From: Achromobacter sp. HZ34
GTDB lineage: Bacteria > Pseudomonadota > Gammaproteobacteria > Burkholderiales > Burkholderiaceae_B
Length of the DNA: 64,000 nt
Assembly (NCBI RefSeq): GCF_002209485.1
Contig: NZ_NJIX01000004.1
Span: 434,001-498,000 of the forward strand
Direction of reading: 5' to 3'
Part shown: one piece after another, positions 1 to 8,443 of the stretch
Layout of the letters: each line of letters starts with the position of its first letter
Numbering within the stretch: the first letter of the stretch is position 1
The notes under the pieces: model-generated
Told to the model about the DNA's origin: nothing
The model's input: only the letters and a program-made list of their open reading frames with translations
Databases searched by the model: none
Made by a program: the position numbers and the translations under genes

Positions 1-22
1 TTGTGAGGCGCGGTGCGGGCAA

Positions 23-346
23 TCAAGCCGCTAATGGTTGTCGCTTCACAGACTCGTTATCGTGGCTTTGCACTTTGTCCTTGTGCTTGATGACCTGACG
101 GTCGATTTTGTCGGCTAGCAAGTCGATGGCCGCATACAGGTTCTCGTCCTGGGCCTCGCAGTGGATGTCCTTGCCGCGTAATCGCATGGTGATTTCCGCG
201 CAATGACGCAGAGGTTCAACCGAAAGCATGACTTGGGTATCGATGACATGATCGAAATGCCGGAGTACTCGCGCCAGCTTGTTGACTACATATTCCCGGA
301 GAGCCGGGGTGACGTCGAGATGACGACCGCAGATGCTCAGATTCAT
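23..346 (-). CDS. hpf: Ribosome hibernation promoting factor (HPF/RaiA family)
   Basis: Small ribosome-associated protein of 107 aa that binds the 30S subunit and silences or dimerises ribosomes in stationary phase. The sequence opens [20 protein letters not shown], the typical first strand and helix of the family, and continues with the conserved region around [30 protein letters not shown]-type residues, ending in a basic tail. The length fits the short (long-domain-less) HPF. An upstream in-frame ATG at 365-367 would add seven residues that do not look conserved, so the inner ATG is preferred. It lies last in the visible lpt operon, 195 bp after lptB. In many proteobacteria rpoN sits between these two genes; it is not here. 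Confidence 0.93.
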   Translation of the reverse strand: MNLSICGRHLDVTPALREYVVNKLARVLRHFDHVIDTQVMLSVEPLRHCAEITMRLRGKDIHCEAQDENLYAAIDLLADKIDRQVIKHKDKVQSHDNESVKRQPLAA

Positions 347-541
347 AGTGCAATCTCCTTCTGCCAAAAAACACAGGGGTGCGCGGTATGCGCGTTCAAT
401 GCGTGGGAAATCTCCTCTGGAAAGTGGTGGACCGTCATCCTAGTGTAATGACTCTGGGTCTTAATTCAAGGCCCTGGGGGCCCGATCAACGAGCTTTTAC
501 AAGCCTAGTCCCCAGTTACACCACGGTTGACCACCGGTCGG

Positions 542-1330
542 TTACATCCGGAAGTGCTCGCCCAGGTACACGCGCCGCACGGCGGGATCGCTGATGATGT
601 CTTCCGGATTGCCATCGGTCAGCACTTTGCCTTCGCTGATGATGTAGGCGCGGTCGCAGATGCCCAGGGTCTCGCGCACGTTGTGGTCGGTGATCAGCAC
701 GCCGATGCCGCGGCTCTTGAGAAAGCGCACGATGCGCTGGATTTCGATCACCGCGATCGGATCCACGCCGGCGAAGGGTTCGTCCAGCAGGATGAAGCGC
801 GGGCTGGTGGCCAGGGCGCGGGCGATTTCCACGCGGCGGCGCTCGCCGCCCGACAGGGAAATGGCCGTATTTTTGCGAATATGGCCGATTTGCAGCTCAT
901 CGAGCAGCAATTCCAGGTTTTCGTTGATCTTGGCGTTGGATATCGAGCGGCCGTTCTCGTCGATCTGCAATTCCAGCACCGCCCGGATATTCTGCTCTAC
1001 CGTCAGGCGCCGGAACACCGAGGCGTCCTGGGGCAAATAGGACACTCCCAGCCGCGCGCGCTTGTGGATGGGCAGCGCGGTGATGTTGAGATCCTCGATT
1101 TCGATACGGCCGGCATCGGCCGGCACCAGCCCCACGATCATGTAGAAACTGGTCGTCTTGCCGGCGCCGTTGGGGCCCAGCAGGCCCACCACCTCGCCGC
1201 TCGACACCGACAGTGACACGTCCTGCACCACGGTGCGGCCGTTATACGTCTTGCGCAGGCCGGTCGCCCGCAGTTGGCTGGGCGGTCCCACCGGCTTGGC
1301 GGATTTGCTGGAAGAGGCGTCAGTGATCAT
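542..1330 (-). CDS. lptB: LPS export ABC transporter ATP-binding protein LptB
   Basis: Cytoplasmic ATPase of the LptB2FGC complex, which extracts lipopolysaccharide from the inner membrane and drives it through the Lpt bridge. The 262-aa protein has Walker [10 protein letters not shown] at residues 52-60, the Q-loop near YLPQ (98-101), the signature LSGGE at 159-163, Walker B FILLDEP at 179-185, and a switch histidine in TDHN. The sequence [14 protein letters not shown] is typical of LptB. About 20 residues precede the usual N-terminus, so an internal start is possible, but no better ATG is evident. It follows lptA by 104 bp in the same operon. Confidence 0.97.
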   Translation of the reverse strand: MITDASSSKSAKPVGPPSQLRATGLRKTYNGRTVVQDVSLSVSSGEVVGLLGPNGAGKTTSFYMIVGLVPADAGRIEIEDLNITALPIHKRARLGVSYLPQDASVFRRLTVEQNIRAVLELQIDENGRSISNAKINENLELLLDELQIGHIRKNTAISLSGGERRRVEIARALATSPRFILLDEPFAGVDPIAVIEIQRIVRFLKSRGIGVLITDHNVRETLGICDRAYIISEGKVLTDGNPEDIISDPAVRRVYLGEHFRM

Positions 1331-1434
1331 CGTGGACTGGGTAGGGGGCGTACGGCCCGCGCGCGGTCGTGAGGTCAGGACAGCGGCGGGATGAGACGGT
1401 ATTCAGTGCTGGTATGTGGCGGGAAGGCCTGGGA

Positions 1435-2157
1435 TCAGCGGGTGTTCTTGGCCGGCGGCGCCGAGGGCAGGGGCGCCTTGGCGGCCTGGGCGCGCCGGCA
1501 TTCCTCGACCGCCTGATCCGTGCGCGAGCGCGGCTCGACGATGGAACGCACGCGGCCGCCAGGCGCCGACGAACCCGGACCGCCAATGGCTTCGTAGGTG
1601 CCGGCCTTGTCGTTATACCGGACCCGCTGGCCGCGGATGGTATCGAACTGTTTGCCACAGATAAAGCGCGTGACGACGGCCTGGCCGATCAAGTCGAACT
1701 GGCTCTTCGGGCCATCGTATTCGGCGCGCTGGCCCACGCCTTCGATGAGTTCGAAGGTTTCAGGACGTTCCTGCCGGATGTTCACCAGCTTGCTGGCGTT
1801 GTTCATGGTCGCCACGCCGAACTGGCCGCCTTGCGCGTCCTGATGCAGTTCCAGCTTGTCGGACTTCATGGTGAGCAGGCCGCGCGTCATGATCACGTTG
1901 CCGGTGAAGACACTGATCTTCTTCGTGTCGTCGTAGTGCAGCGTGTCGGACAGGATCTGCGTGTTCGGCTCTTCTTCCGGCGTGGCCGGTTTGGCGCTGC
2001 TCTTGGCTGCCGGGGTGCCGCCTTGCGCCGAGCGGTTCGGCGTCGATTTTGCGGCGTTGTCGCCGGACGCCTGCTGGGCGGAGACACAGCTGGCGGCGCT
2101 CGCGAGCAGCGCGCCGATCAGCCAGGCCGAAAGAGTGAAGGGTCGGTTATGGGTCAT
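1435..2157 (-). CDS. lptA: Lipopolysaccharide transport periplasmic protein LptA
   Basis: Periplasmic bridge protein that binds lipid A of LPS and links inner-membrane LptC to outer-membrane LptD. The 240-aa product starts with a Sec signal peptide (MTHNRPFTLSAWLIGALL, predicted cleavage after CVSAQ). It is followed by a low-complexity Ala/Ser/Thr/Pro-rich linker (about 26-60) and the OstA-like beta-jellyroll with DTLHYDDTKKISVFTGNVIMTRG and SDKLELHQDA. The C-terminus is an unusually long charged tail ending PPAKNTR. The start codon overlaps the lptC stop by 4 bp, so the two are translationally coupled. Confidence 0.95.
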   Translation of the reverse strand: MTHNRPFTLSAWLIGALLASAASCVSAQQASGDNAAKSTPNRSAQGGTPAAKSSAKPATPEEEPNTQILSDTLHYDDTKKISVFTGNVIMTRGLLTMKSDKLELHQDAQGGQFGVATMNNASKLVNIRQERPETFELIEGVGQRAEYDGPKSQFDLIGQAVVTRFICGKQFDTIRGQRVRYNDKAGTYEAIGGPGSSAPGGRVRSIVEPRSRTDQAVEECRRAQAAKAPLPSAPPAKNTR

Positions 2158-2795
2158 GGTTTTTTTTGTTGCGGAGCGGATCCGGTATTTTTGGGAGCCG
2201 AGCTCTTGGACGAGCCCGACATGTCGTTATTGTTGATTTCGACGTTGCTCGCCGAAAAGACTTCCAGCTGGGTAGTCTTGTTGTTGTATTTCATGCCGAC
2301 GCCATGCATGCGCGATTGTCCGCGGATGACCAGCGCGGGCAGGTCGGTGTACATCACGTCGTCATCGGGCAGGATGATCAGCTTTTCGCTGTTCACGTCC
2401 ATGGCCGGCGTCTGGGCGTCGGGCATGCGGTGCAGGTGGGCGTCCTTTTCCATGACGATGCGCTTGCCGCCTTCATACATGGTGCCGGTCTGCGCCGTGC
2501 CGATGGTGACAGGCGTGCCTTCCCGCAAACCGACCGCGCGCGGCATCGTGACGACATAGGAGTCGTCATCCGGATAGTGCTCGCCGTAGTCGCCCTCCAG
2601 CCGGTTGATGGGCTTGCCGTCGACGTCCGAGCGCACCATGGTGAAGTTGCGCGACCACGAATCCATTTCATGGGTGTAGCGGCGCGGCGGGTCGTTCTGC
2701 ACCGCGCGTTGCGTGTAGTCGGCCGCCCACCACGTGCCGACCACCAGGGCCAGCAAGAGGAACAGCGCGATGAGCGAAGGAAAACGTTCTTTCAT
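2154..2795 (-). CDS. lptC: LPS export system protein LptC
   Basis: Bitopic inner-membrane protein that passes LPS from LptBFG to LptA. The 213-aa protein has a single N-terminal membrane segment (about residues 9-27, LIALFLLLALVVGTWWAADY). The periplasmic part is of the LptC/YrbK type, with an N-terminal strand containing the motif MDSWSRNFTMVRSDVDGKPINRL and a LEVFSASNVEINN segment at the C-terminal end of the jellyroll. It starts 12 bp after kdsC and overlaps lptA by 4 bp. The gene order kdsD-kdsC-lptC-lptA-lptB agrees with the assignment. Confidence 0.93.
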   Translation of the reverse strand: MKERFPSLIALFLLLALVVGTWWAADYTQRAVQNDPPRRYTHEMDSWSRNFTMVRSDVDGKPINRLEGDYGEHYPDDDSYVVTMPRAVGLREGTPVTIGTAQTGTMYEGGKRIVMEKDAHLHRMPDAQTPAMDVNSEKLIILPDDDVMYTDLPALVIRGQSRMHGVGMKYNNKTTQLEVFSASNVEINNNDMSGSSKSSAPKNTGSAPQQKKP

Positions 2796-2807
2796 TCCTG
2801 CCTGTCT

Positions 2808-3419
2808 TTATTGGATGACACCGGGGCCCAGCAGGCCAGGTGTGGACAATAGCGCGCCCAGGCGGCCTTGTGCCGCCAGCAGCAGGTCGCAGCATTCGCG
2901 CACCGCGCCGCTGCCGCCGGGCTGGTTGGATACCCAGTGCGCGCCTTGCGAGACGTAAACGGGGGCGTTGGGCACGCTGGCGGAGAAGCCGGCGCGCTGC
3001 ATGGCGGGCAGGTCGATGATGTCGTCGCCCATGAAGCCCGACTGGTCCAGGGACACGCCGTGGCGTTGCGCCAGTTCGACCAGGGCCTTGCCCTTGTCGC
3101 GCACGCCTTGCATGACATCGGCGATGCCCAGTTCGGCCGCGCGGCGGTCGACGATGGGGCCGGAGCGGCCGGTCACCAGGGCCACACCGATACCGCCTTC
3201 GGCCAGCAGGCGCAGGCCGTGGCCGTCCAGCGCGTGGAAGCGCTTGAATATCTCGCCGTTTTCGCCGTAGTAGAGGCTGCCGTCGGTCAGCACGCCATCG
3301 ACGTCGAACACCATCAGGCGTACCGCCGCCGCGCGTTCCTTCACCAGGGCCGCGACGCGCGCCAGGATCAGGGCTTCGGCCGGATGCGGCAGGGTCGTTG
3401 CAGTCGCCATCATGTTCAT
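2808..3419 (-). CDS. kdsC: 3-deoxy-D-manno-octulosonate 8-phosphate phosphatase (KdsC, HAD family)
   Basis: Hydrolyses Kdo 8-phosphate to Kdo, the third step of Kdo synthesis for the LPS inner core. It is a 203-aa HAD-superfamily protein without a large cap domain. Motif I is DVDGVLTDG at residues 39-47, with both catalytic aspartates; motif II is the Thr of LVTGRSG; motif III/IV is MGDDIIDLPAM. These are characteristic of KdsC tetramers. The start codon overlaps the kdsD stop by 4 bp (ATGA). Confidence 0.95.
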   Translation of the reverse strand: MNMMATATTLPHPAEALILARVAALVKERAAAVRLMVFDVDGVLTDGSLYYGENGEIFKRFHALDGHGLRLLAEGGIGVALVTGRSGPIVDRRAAELGIADVMQGVRDKGKALVELAQRHGVSLDQSGFMGDDIIDLPAMQRAGFSASVPNAPVYVSQGAHWVSNQPGGSGAVRECCDLLLAAQGRLGALLSTPGLLGPGVIQ

Positions 3420-4405
3420 ACCACCTTCGCTGCCATCAGGTCATGCATGTGTAGTGCGCCCAGCAGGGCGCCGCTTTCGTCGAGGACCAGCATCTGGTTC
3501 AGACGCAGGGTATCCATCTGTTCCGCCGCCACCACCGCCAGGGCATCGGCCCGCACGGTACGGGGCGAACGCGTCATGCCCTCGATGACGGTGAGACCGC
3601 GGATGTCCCCCCGGCGTTCAATCAGCCGGCGCAGGTCGCCGTCAGTGAAGATGCCGATGGGATGACGATTTTCGTCTATCACCACCGTCATGCCCATGCC
3701 CTTGGCCGACATTTCTTCCAGTGCGCGCGACAAGGTGGCGTCGCGGCCCACCGTGGGCAGTGCGGTACCTTGGCGCATGACGTCGCGCACGTGCGTGAGC
3801 AGGCGCCGTCCCAGCGCCCCGCCCGGATGCGAGCGCGCGAAGTCTTCCGGCCCGAAACCGCGGGCTTCCAGGCAGGCGACCGCCAGCGCGTCGCCCATGG
3901 CCAGCGCGGTGGTGGTGCTGGCGGTGGGTGCCAGGTTCATCGGGCAGGCTTCCTGGGCCACGCTGACGTCCAGGTGGATATCGGCCAGTTTCGCCAGTTC
4001 GGACGTTGCCTTGCCCGTCATGGCGATGACGCGGGCGCCCAGGCGGCGCGCCACCGGGGCGATGGTCAGCAGTTCCGAGCCGGAGCCCGAATAGGAAATG
4101 GCCAGCATGACGTCGTCGGCGGTGAGCATGCCCAGATCGCCGTGCGCTGCCTCGCCGGCATGCATGAAGAAAGCCGGCGTGCCGGTGGACGCCAGGGTGG
4201 CGGCTACCTTGCTGGCCACGTGGCCGGTCTTGCCGATGCCGGTGACGACGACACGGCCGCGACATTGCAGCAGCATGTCGACAGCTTGTACGAAGGTGTC
4301 ATCCAGGCGTGCTTCGAGGTCGCGCAAGGCTTGCGCCTCGATGGACAATGTACGGCGGGCCGAAGCCAGCGTCGCCTCGGGGGTCGTTGCGGGAAGTGCG
4401 TTCAT
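3416..4405 (-). CDS. kdsD: D-arabinose 5-phosphate isomerase KdsD
   Basis: Interconverts ribulose 5-phosphate and arabinose 5-phosphate, the first committed step of Kdo synthesis. The 329-aa protein has an N-terminal SIS sugar-isomerase domain (about 40-175) with GIGKTGHVASKVAATLASTG and SYSGSGSELL, and two C-terminal CBS domains (about 205-325). The sequence HPGGALGRRLL at the domain boundary is typical of the family. It is the first gene of the minus-strand operon; purT begins 106 bp away on the other strand, so the promoters of both genes must lie in this short gap. Confidence 0.95.
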   Translation of the reverse strand: MNALPATTPEATLASARRTLSIEAQALRDLEARLDDTFVQAVDMLLQCRGRVVVTGIGKTGHVASKVAATLASTGTPAFFMHAGEAAHGDLGMLTADDVMLAISYSGSGSELLTIAPVARRLGARVIAMTGKATSELAKLADIHLDVSVAQEACPMNLAPTASTTTALAMGDALAVACLEARGFGPEDFARSHPGGALGRRLLTHVRDVMRQGTALPTVGRDATLSRALEEMSAKGMGMTVVIDENRHPIGIFTDGDLRRLIERRGDIRGLTVIEGMTRSPRTVRADALAVVAAEQMDTLRLNQMLVLDESGALLGALHMHDLMAAKVV

Positions 4406-4511
4406 CCGGCGATTTTAATCGCAGCGGGGCATTTGCTCCCAGGCGGGGGGCTATGGCATCCTGGCGGCTCGTTTCACGCTCTATTTCCTTACATTTCATC
4501 AGGTTTATCCC

Positions 4512-5732
4512 ATGTCATCGATTCCGGCGCCCATCCTGGGCACGCCCCTGTCTCCCGCCGCCACCCGTGTCATGCTGCTGGGGGCGGGCGAGCTGGGCAA
4601 GGAAGTGGTCATCGCCCTGCAACGCCTGGGTGTGGAGGTCATCGCGGTGGACCGCTATGCCGACGCGCCGGGCCAGCAGGTGGCCCACCGCGCCCACGTG
4701 GTGTCGATGACCGACCGTGCCGCCTTGCGCGCCATCATCGAGCAGGAGAAGCCGGACGTCATCGTGCCGGAGATCGAGGCGATCGCCACCGACCTGCTGG
4801 TTGAACTGGAGGCCGCCGGCACCGTCCGCGTCACGCCGACGGCGCGTGCTGCCCAGCTGACCATGAACCGCGAGGGCATCCGCCGCCTGGCGGCCGAGAC
4901 GCTGGGCCTGCCAACGTCGCCCTACCGTTTCATCGATACCGAGGAAGAATTGCGGACAGCGATAGCCGGCGGCATAGGCTATCCCTGCGTCATCAAGCCG
5001 GTGATGTCCTCGTCGGGCAAGGGGCAATCCGTACTCAAGGGGCCGGACGACGTCGCCCAGGCCTGGCGCTATGCCCAGGAAGGCGGCCGGGTGGGCGCGG
5101 GCCGCGCCATCGTCGAGGGTTTCATCCGCTTCGACTACGAGATCACGTTGCTGACCGTGCGTTCGCGGGGGGCGTCGGGGGAGATCGAGACCGGCTTCTG
5201 CGCGCCCATCGGGCACAAGCAGGTGGACGGTGATTATGTCGAAAGCTGGCAGCCGCATCCGATGTCGGCCAAGGCGCTGGAAGCCGCGCGCGATATCGCC
5301 CTGAAGGTGACGGGCGAACTGGGCGGGCTGGGGATTTTTGGTGTCGAGCTGTTCGTGGCTGGCGACCAGGTGTGGTTTTCCGAGGTCAGCCCGCGTCCGC
5401 ATGACACCGGCATGGTGACGATGATCACCCAGGCGCAGAATGAATTCGAACTGCATGCCCGGGCCTTGCTGGGCCTGCCGGTCGATCCTTCCCTGCGCCA
5501 GCCTGGCGCCAGCAGTGTGATCTACGGTGGCGTCGACACCCGCGCGGTGACCTTCCATGGCGTGGCCGACGCCCTGGCCGAGCCGGGTACCGACCTGCGC
5601 CTGTTCGGCAAGCCCGAATCCTTCGTCAAGCGCCGCATGGGCGTAGCTTTGGCCACGGCCGGCGACGTCGACGCCGCCCGCGCCAAGGCACTGCGGGCCT
5701 CCGGCAAGGTGCGCGTGCAGGCCGCGAAGTAA
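4512..5732 (+). CDS. purT: Formate-dependent phosphoribosylglycinamide formyltransferase PurT
   Basis: Formylates GAR with formate and ATP in the third step of purine synthesis, an alternative to folate-dependent PurN. The 406-aa ATP-grasp enzyme has an N-terminal Rossmann-like region ([20 protein letters not shown], about 21-41), the [13 protein letters not shown] substrate segment, the ATP-binding loop [11 protein letters not shown], and the metal-binding [24 protein letters not shown] segment. The length is close to the usual 390-400. It is monocistronic, ending in a strong terminator 53 bp downstream. Confidence 0.96.
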   Translation: MSSIPAPILGTPLSPAATRVMLLGAGELGKEVVIALQRLGVEVIAVDRYADAPGQQVAHRAHVVSMTDRAALRAIIEQEKPDVIVPEIEAIATDLLVELEAAGTVRVTPTARAAQLTMNREGIRRLAAETLGLPTSPYRFIDTEEELRTAIAGGIGYPCVIKPVMSSSGKGQSVLKGPDDVAQAWRYAQEGGRVGAGRAIVEGFIRFDYEITLLTVRSRGASGEIETGFCAPIGHKQVDGDYVESWQPHPMSAKALEAARDIALKVTGELGGLGIFGVELFVAGDQVWFSEVSPRPHDTGMVTMITQAQNEFELHARALLGLPVDPSLRQPGASSVIYGGVDTRAVTFHGVADALAEPGTDLRLFGKPESFVKRRMGVALATAGDVDAARAKALRASGKVRVQAAK

Positions 5733-5784
5733 GCCGTTTGGCCTTGTGACGCAGGGCCGGCCCGCCGGCACCTACGGACCAGAT

Positions 5785-5809
5785 AAAGCCTCCCTTCGGG
5801 GAGGCTTTT
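5785..5809 (+). terminator. Rho-independent terminator of purT
   Basis: A perfect 10-bp stem AAAGCCTCCC / GGGAGGCTTT closed by a TTCG tetraloop, ending in a T-run. It begins 53 bp after the purT stop. The A-run on the left arm means it could also act on the other strand. Confidence 0.9.
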
Positions 5810-5880
5810 CAACGATGCGCGCGCCCGCATGCGCTGCGCGCCCGCCCTGGGCGCCGGCCCCGCGCGGTACGTCCGGCCAG

Positions 5881-5908
5881 AAAAAGCCTCCCGTGAGGGA
5901 GGCTTTTT
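5881..5908 (-). terminator. Bidirectional terminator facing the binding-protein gene
   Basis: A perfect 12-bp stem (AAAAAGCCTCCC / GGGAGGCTTTTT) with a GTGA loop, flanked by A and T runs. It lies 44 bp beyond the stop of the minus-strand binding-protein gene at 5953. Its core stem GCCTCCC is identical to that of the purT terminator 96 bp away, so the two may have arisen by duplication. Confidence 0.85.
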
Positions 5909-5952
5909 CATAAAGCCCGCATTGCAGCGCGGCGTGGACCGCGCGCAGGAGC

Positions 5953-7569
5953 TTACTTGGCGGGCTTGACCGACGTCGCCAGGGTGAACTGGTCGCGGCG
6001 GCCTTCGTACGTGATTCCCTTGCGGAAGGCCCAGATCGAGCTTTCGAAGTGCAGGGGGATCAGCGCCAGGTCGTCCAGGGCGATCTTGGTGGCCTGTTCA
6101 TACAGCGCGCGGCGCTTGTCGGGGTCCACCGTCGACTGGCCGGGGATATAGACCTTGTCGAACGCCGGATTGGAATAGCCGCCGTAGTTGCTGGTGCCCA
6201 GCGACTTGGGCGCGTCCAGCGACGCCACCCACAGCTGGAACAGCGCCGACGCTTCGCCCACTTCCGACGGCCAGCCGCCCAGCGAGAAGCTGAACTCACG
6301 CTTGGCGCGCTTGGGGAAGTAGATGGAAGCCGTCATCGCATCCACATTGGTCTTGATGCCGATGCGCGACAGGTACTGGGCCACCGCCTGCATGATCTGG
6401 CCGTCGTTGATGTAACGGTCATTGGTGCCGGAGACGGTCATTTCAAAGCCGTTGGGGTAGCCGGCTTCAGCCAGCAGCTTCTTGGCGCCTTCGGGGTCGT
6501 ACTTGATTTCCGGGGCCTTGGCCAGGCCGCCGAACATGCCGTCGGGCATGAACTGGTAGGCCGGGGTGGCCAGGCCGTCCATGATGCGGGCGTCGATGGT
6601 CTTGCGGTCGATGGCCATGGAGATGGCGCGGCGCACGCGCACATCCTGCAGCGGATTCTTGCCGTCCGCCGCCTTGACGAAGGGGCTGGGCGAGCGCGCC
6701 ACGTCGGGCTGGAAGAACACCAGGCGCGTCGAGGGCGTGGCCACATAGCCGAACTTGGGATTGTCCTTCAGGCGCTGCAGGTCGCGGGCCGCCGGGTTCT
6801 CGATCACGTCGAAGTCGCCCGACAGCAGGCCCGTCAGGCGCGGGCCGGCGTTGGGCACCGGCACCATCTTGACTTCTTTCCAGGCCGGCTTGGGGCCCCA
6901 GTAGTTTTCGTTGCGCTCCAGCTCGACGCCGGTGCCCTTGGTCCAGGACTTCTGGATGAAGGGGCCGGTGCCGATGGCGTCCTTGCCATTGTTGAAGTCC
7001 GCGTTGGTGGGCCAGGGGCCGGTGACGCCGCAGCCATGCTCGGGGTCGAAGGTCATCTTGCCGTGGGGCAGGATGCCGCTCCAGATGATGGACAGCGAAC
7101 GGGCCAGTTCCTGCGGCATGACCGGCAGCGGCTGGCGGGTCTTGATGATGACCGTATGCGGATCAGGCGTCTGCACGTCCGCGAACAGCTTGGTGAACGT
7201 GGCGTAGGAGTCGGAGATATTGGTCTTGTTGTTCAGCGTGCGGCAGATGGTGAACAGCACATCTTCCGACGTGAACGGCTTGCCGTTGGAGAACTTCACG
7301 CCGTCGCGCAGCTTGATTTCCCAAGTGAGGTCGTCGGTGTTCTTCCAGGAGGTCGCCAGCCGGGGGATCAGGTTCATGTTGGCGTCGCGCCCGATCAGCA
7401 TGTCATACACATGCGCCGCCAGCGCTTCGTTGGCGGTGTTCTTGTGATAGTGCGGATCGGCTGAAGTGGCTTCCGCCGAGACGGCGATCTTCAGCGACTG
7501 GGCCTGCGCGGGGAGCGTCGCGGCGATGCCGGCGGCGGCGAGCAGCCCCAGGGTAAGACGAGACAGCAT
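5953..7569 (-). CDS. ABC transporter periplasmic substrate-binding protein (SBP_bac_5, peptide/nickel type)
   Basis: Cluster C periplasmic binding protein of the dipeptide/oligopeptide/nickel family. The start at 7569 (MLSRLTLGLLAAAGIAATLPAQA) gives a proper signal peptide and has a GGAG ribosome binding site; the longer reading frame to 7605 does not. The mature protein contains the family signature region VSAEATSADPHYHKNTANEAL, then the TWEIKLRDGVKFSNGKPFTSEDVLF stretch, and ends with LALIPLHFESSIWAFRKG. The length of 538 aa is normal. No permease or ATPase gene lies nearby, so it is an orphan whose transporter must be elsewhere. The ligand cannot be told from the sequence. Confidence 0.88.
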   Translation of the reverse strand: MLSRLTLGLLAAAGIAATLPAQAQSLKIAVSAEATSADPHYHKNTANEALAAHVYDMLIGRDANMNLIPRLATSWKNTDDLTWEIKLRDGVKFSNGKPFTSEDVLFTICRTLNNKTNISDSYATFTKLFADVQTPDPHTVIIKTRQPLPVMPQELARSLSIIWSGILPHGKMTFDPEHGCGVTGPWPTNADFNNGKDAIGTGPFIQKSWTKGTGVELERNENYWGPKPAWKEVKMVPVPNAGPRLTGLLSGDFDVIENPAARDLQRLKDNPKFGYVATPSTRLVFFQPDVARSPSPFVKAADGKNPLQDVRVRRAISMAIDRKTIDARIMDGLATPAYQFMPDGMFGGLAKAPEIKYDPEGAKKLLAEAGYPNGFEMTVSGTNDRYINDGQIMQAVAQYLSRIGIKTNVDAMTASIYFPKRAKREFSFSLGGWPSEVGEASALFQLWVASLDAPKSLGTSNYGGYSNPAFDKVYIPGQSTVDPDKRRALYEQATKIALDDLALIPLHFESSIWAFRKGITYEGRRDQFTLATSVKPAK

Positions 7570-8023
7570 AGAAACTCCGGAGAGAGCGTGCGGCCATGGC
7601 GGCATAAGCCATGGTCAAGCACCGTTAGGACGGGGCCGATTATCCGGATTGGGGGGAAATGCTGTCAATTCGCTGTTACCCGCAACGGTGTCCAAAGGAT
7701 CCCGGGGTAAGGCGAACAGGGGGAAAGGGGGAAGTCTGCGGCCGGGGCGATTCGCGCTGCACGTCCTGGAAGACGGGGCGAACCGCGGCGGTCGCGGGCT
7801 TTTTTGCATCGCACTGCTGACATCTGCCAGCGAATTCGCCAATACTGCCGCGAATTCGCCGGTGCTTGCGAGACTGCTCGTGCTGCGACTTCAGGTGCTG
7901 CAACTGCTGTCCTGCGTACTGCGACTGCATTTACTGCAACGGTTACTTCAGAACTTCTGCTGCGACTACAACCACTGCTTCTACTGCGTGTTGCTACTAC
8001 AGGTACGGCTTGCTGCTACTTGC
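7570..8023. other. Gene-free stretch with a CTG/GCA-rich low-complexity segment
   Basis: No convincing gene is seen here. Positions about 7858-8025 are dominated by repeated CTGC/ACTGC words (on the minus strand, GCAGT/GCAGCA). Minus-strand translations in several frames are rich in Ala, Val and Gln. This segment lies directly after the stop of the small gene at 8024-8233, so it is its 3' untranslated region or a degraded extension. The 7570-7700 part should hold the promoter of the binding-protein gene, but no clear -35/-10 pair is seen. Confidence 0.5.
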
Positions 8024-8233
8024 TTACCACTGCGAACCGGAGAAGCGGGTGCTGGTGGCACGAGCCTGGTTCATGGTTTCTTGCACTTCGTCGATGAAGT
8101 CGAAGAAGGCACCAACGGCGCGCTTGATGGCGGCGAAGGGGTGGGCAACGGTTTGTTGGTTCATGCTGGCTTCCAGAATGTCGCGTTCGAGGGCGTCGGT
8201 CAGGCGGGCTTGGTTCAGGGCAATGTTCGTCAT
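8024..8233 (-). CDS. Small unknown protein (69 aa)
   Basis: A 69-aa protein of unknown function, starting MTNIALNQARLTDALERDIL. The start is supported by GGAG seven bases upstream; the longer frame to 8269 adds 12 unlikely residues. It is predicted mostly alpha-helical, with an amphipathic central segment (AIKRAVGAFFDFIDEVQETM) and a polar C-terminus. No signal peptide or cysteine is present. A good sigma-70 promoter with two operator-like palindromes lies upstream, which supports a real, regulated gene. It is transcribed divergently from the TetR operon. No family is recognised. Confidence 0.7.
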   Translation of the reverse strand: MTNIALNQARLTDALERDILEASMNQQTVAHPFAAIKRAVGAFFDFIDEVQETMNQARATSTRFSGSQW

Positions 8234-8280
8234 GGTCTTTCTCCAGGGGTGCTGCTTCGTTTGCTGCATCAGTGAAAACG

Positions 8281-8310
8281 ATTATAGGGAATACCCTATG
8301 TGCAGCGCAA
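8281..8310 (-). promoter_or_regulatory. Sigma-70-like promoter of the 69-aa gene
   Basis: On the minus strand TTGCGC (8305-8310) and TATAAT (8281-8286) are separated by 18 bp. The predicted transcript would begin about 45 bp upstream of the start codon at 8233. The first of two TAGGG/CCCTA palindromes overlaps the spacer and the -10 box. Confidence 0.6.
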
Positions 8311-8333
8311 CATCAATTTAGGGGTAAACCCTA
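8284..8333. promoter_or_regulatory. Two TAGGG-N4/5-CCCTA inverted repeats (putative operator)
   Basis: ATAGGG-AATA-CCCTAT at 8284-8299 and TAGGG-GTAAA-CCCTA at 8319-8333 share half-sites, with centres about 34-35 bp apart, roughly three helical turns. The first covers the -10 region of the 69-aa gene and the second lies upstream of its -35. This arrangement fits repression by a dimer binding two sites. The factor is unknown; the neighbouring TetR has a different site (8411-8440). Confidence 0.5.
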
Positions 8334-8410
8334 GATATGTTGTAAACAGGCATAACAACCGGCGTTTGGCAATAAGAAATGCTCAGCAGTGGCAGAAATT
8401 CGGCCTGAAT

Positions 8411-8440
8411 AATTATTTACCGTCTGGTCGGTAAGTAATT
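8411..8440. promoter_or_regulatory. Operator-like inverted repeat upstream of the TetR gene
   Basis: Arms AATTATTTACCG (8411-8422) and CGGTAAGTAATT (8429-8440) match as inverted repeats with one mismatch, around a TCTGGT spacer. It ends 3 bp before the first possible start of the TetR gene. Autoregulatory TetR operators of this kind (ACCG...CGGT core) are common; binding by this TetR is inferred from position. Confidence 0.65.
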
Positions 8441-8443
8441 AGA

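Noticed and set aside
7866-8321. Cysteine-rich plus-strand frame (151 aa)
   Set aside because: The cysteines come from the TGC-rich low-complexity tract, and the rest is antisense of the 69-aa gene. No start context or family supports it.
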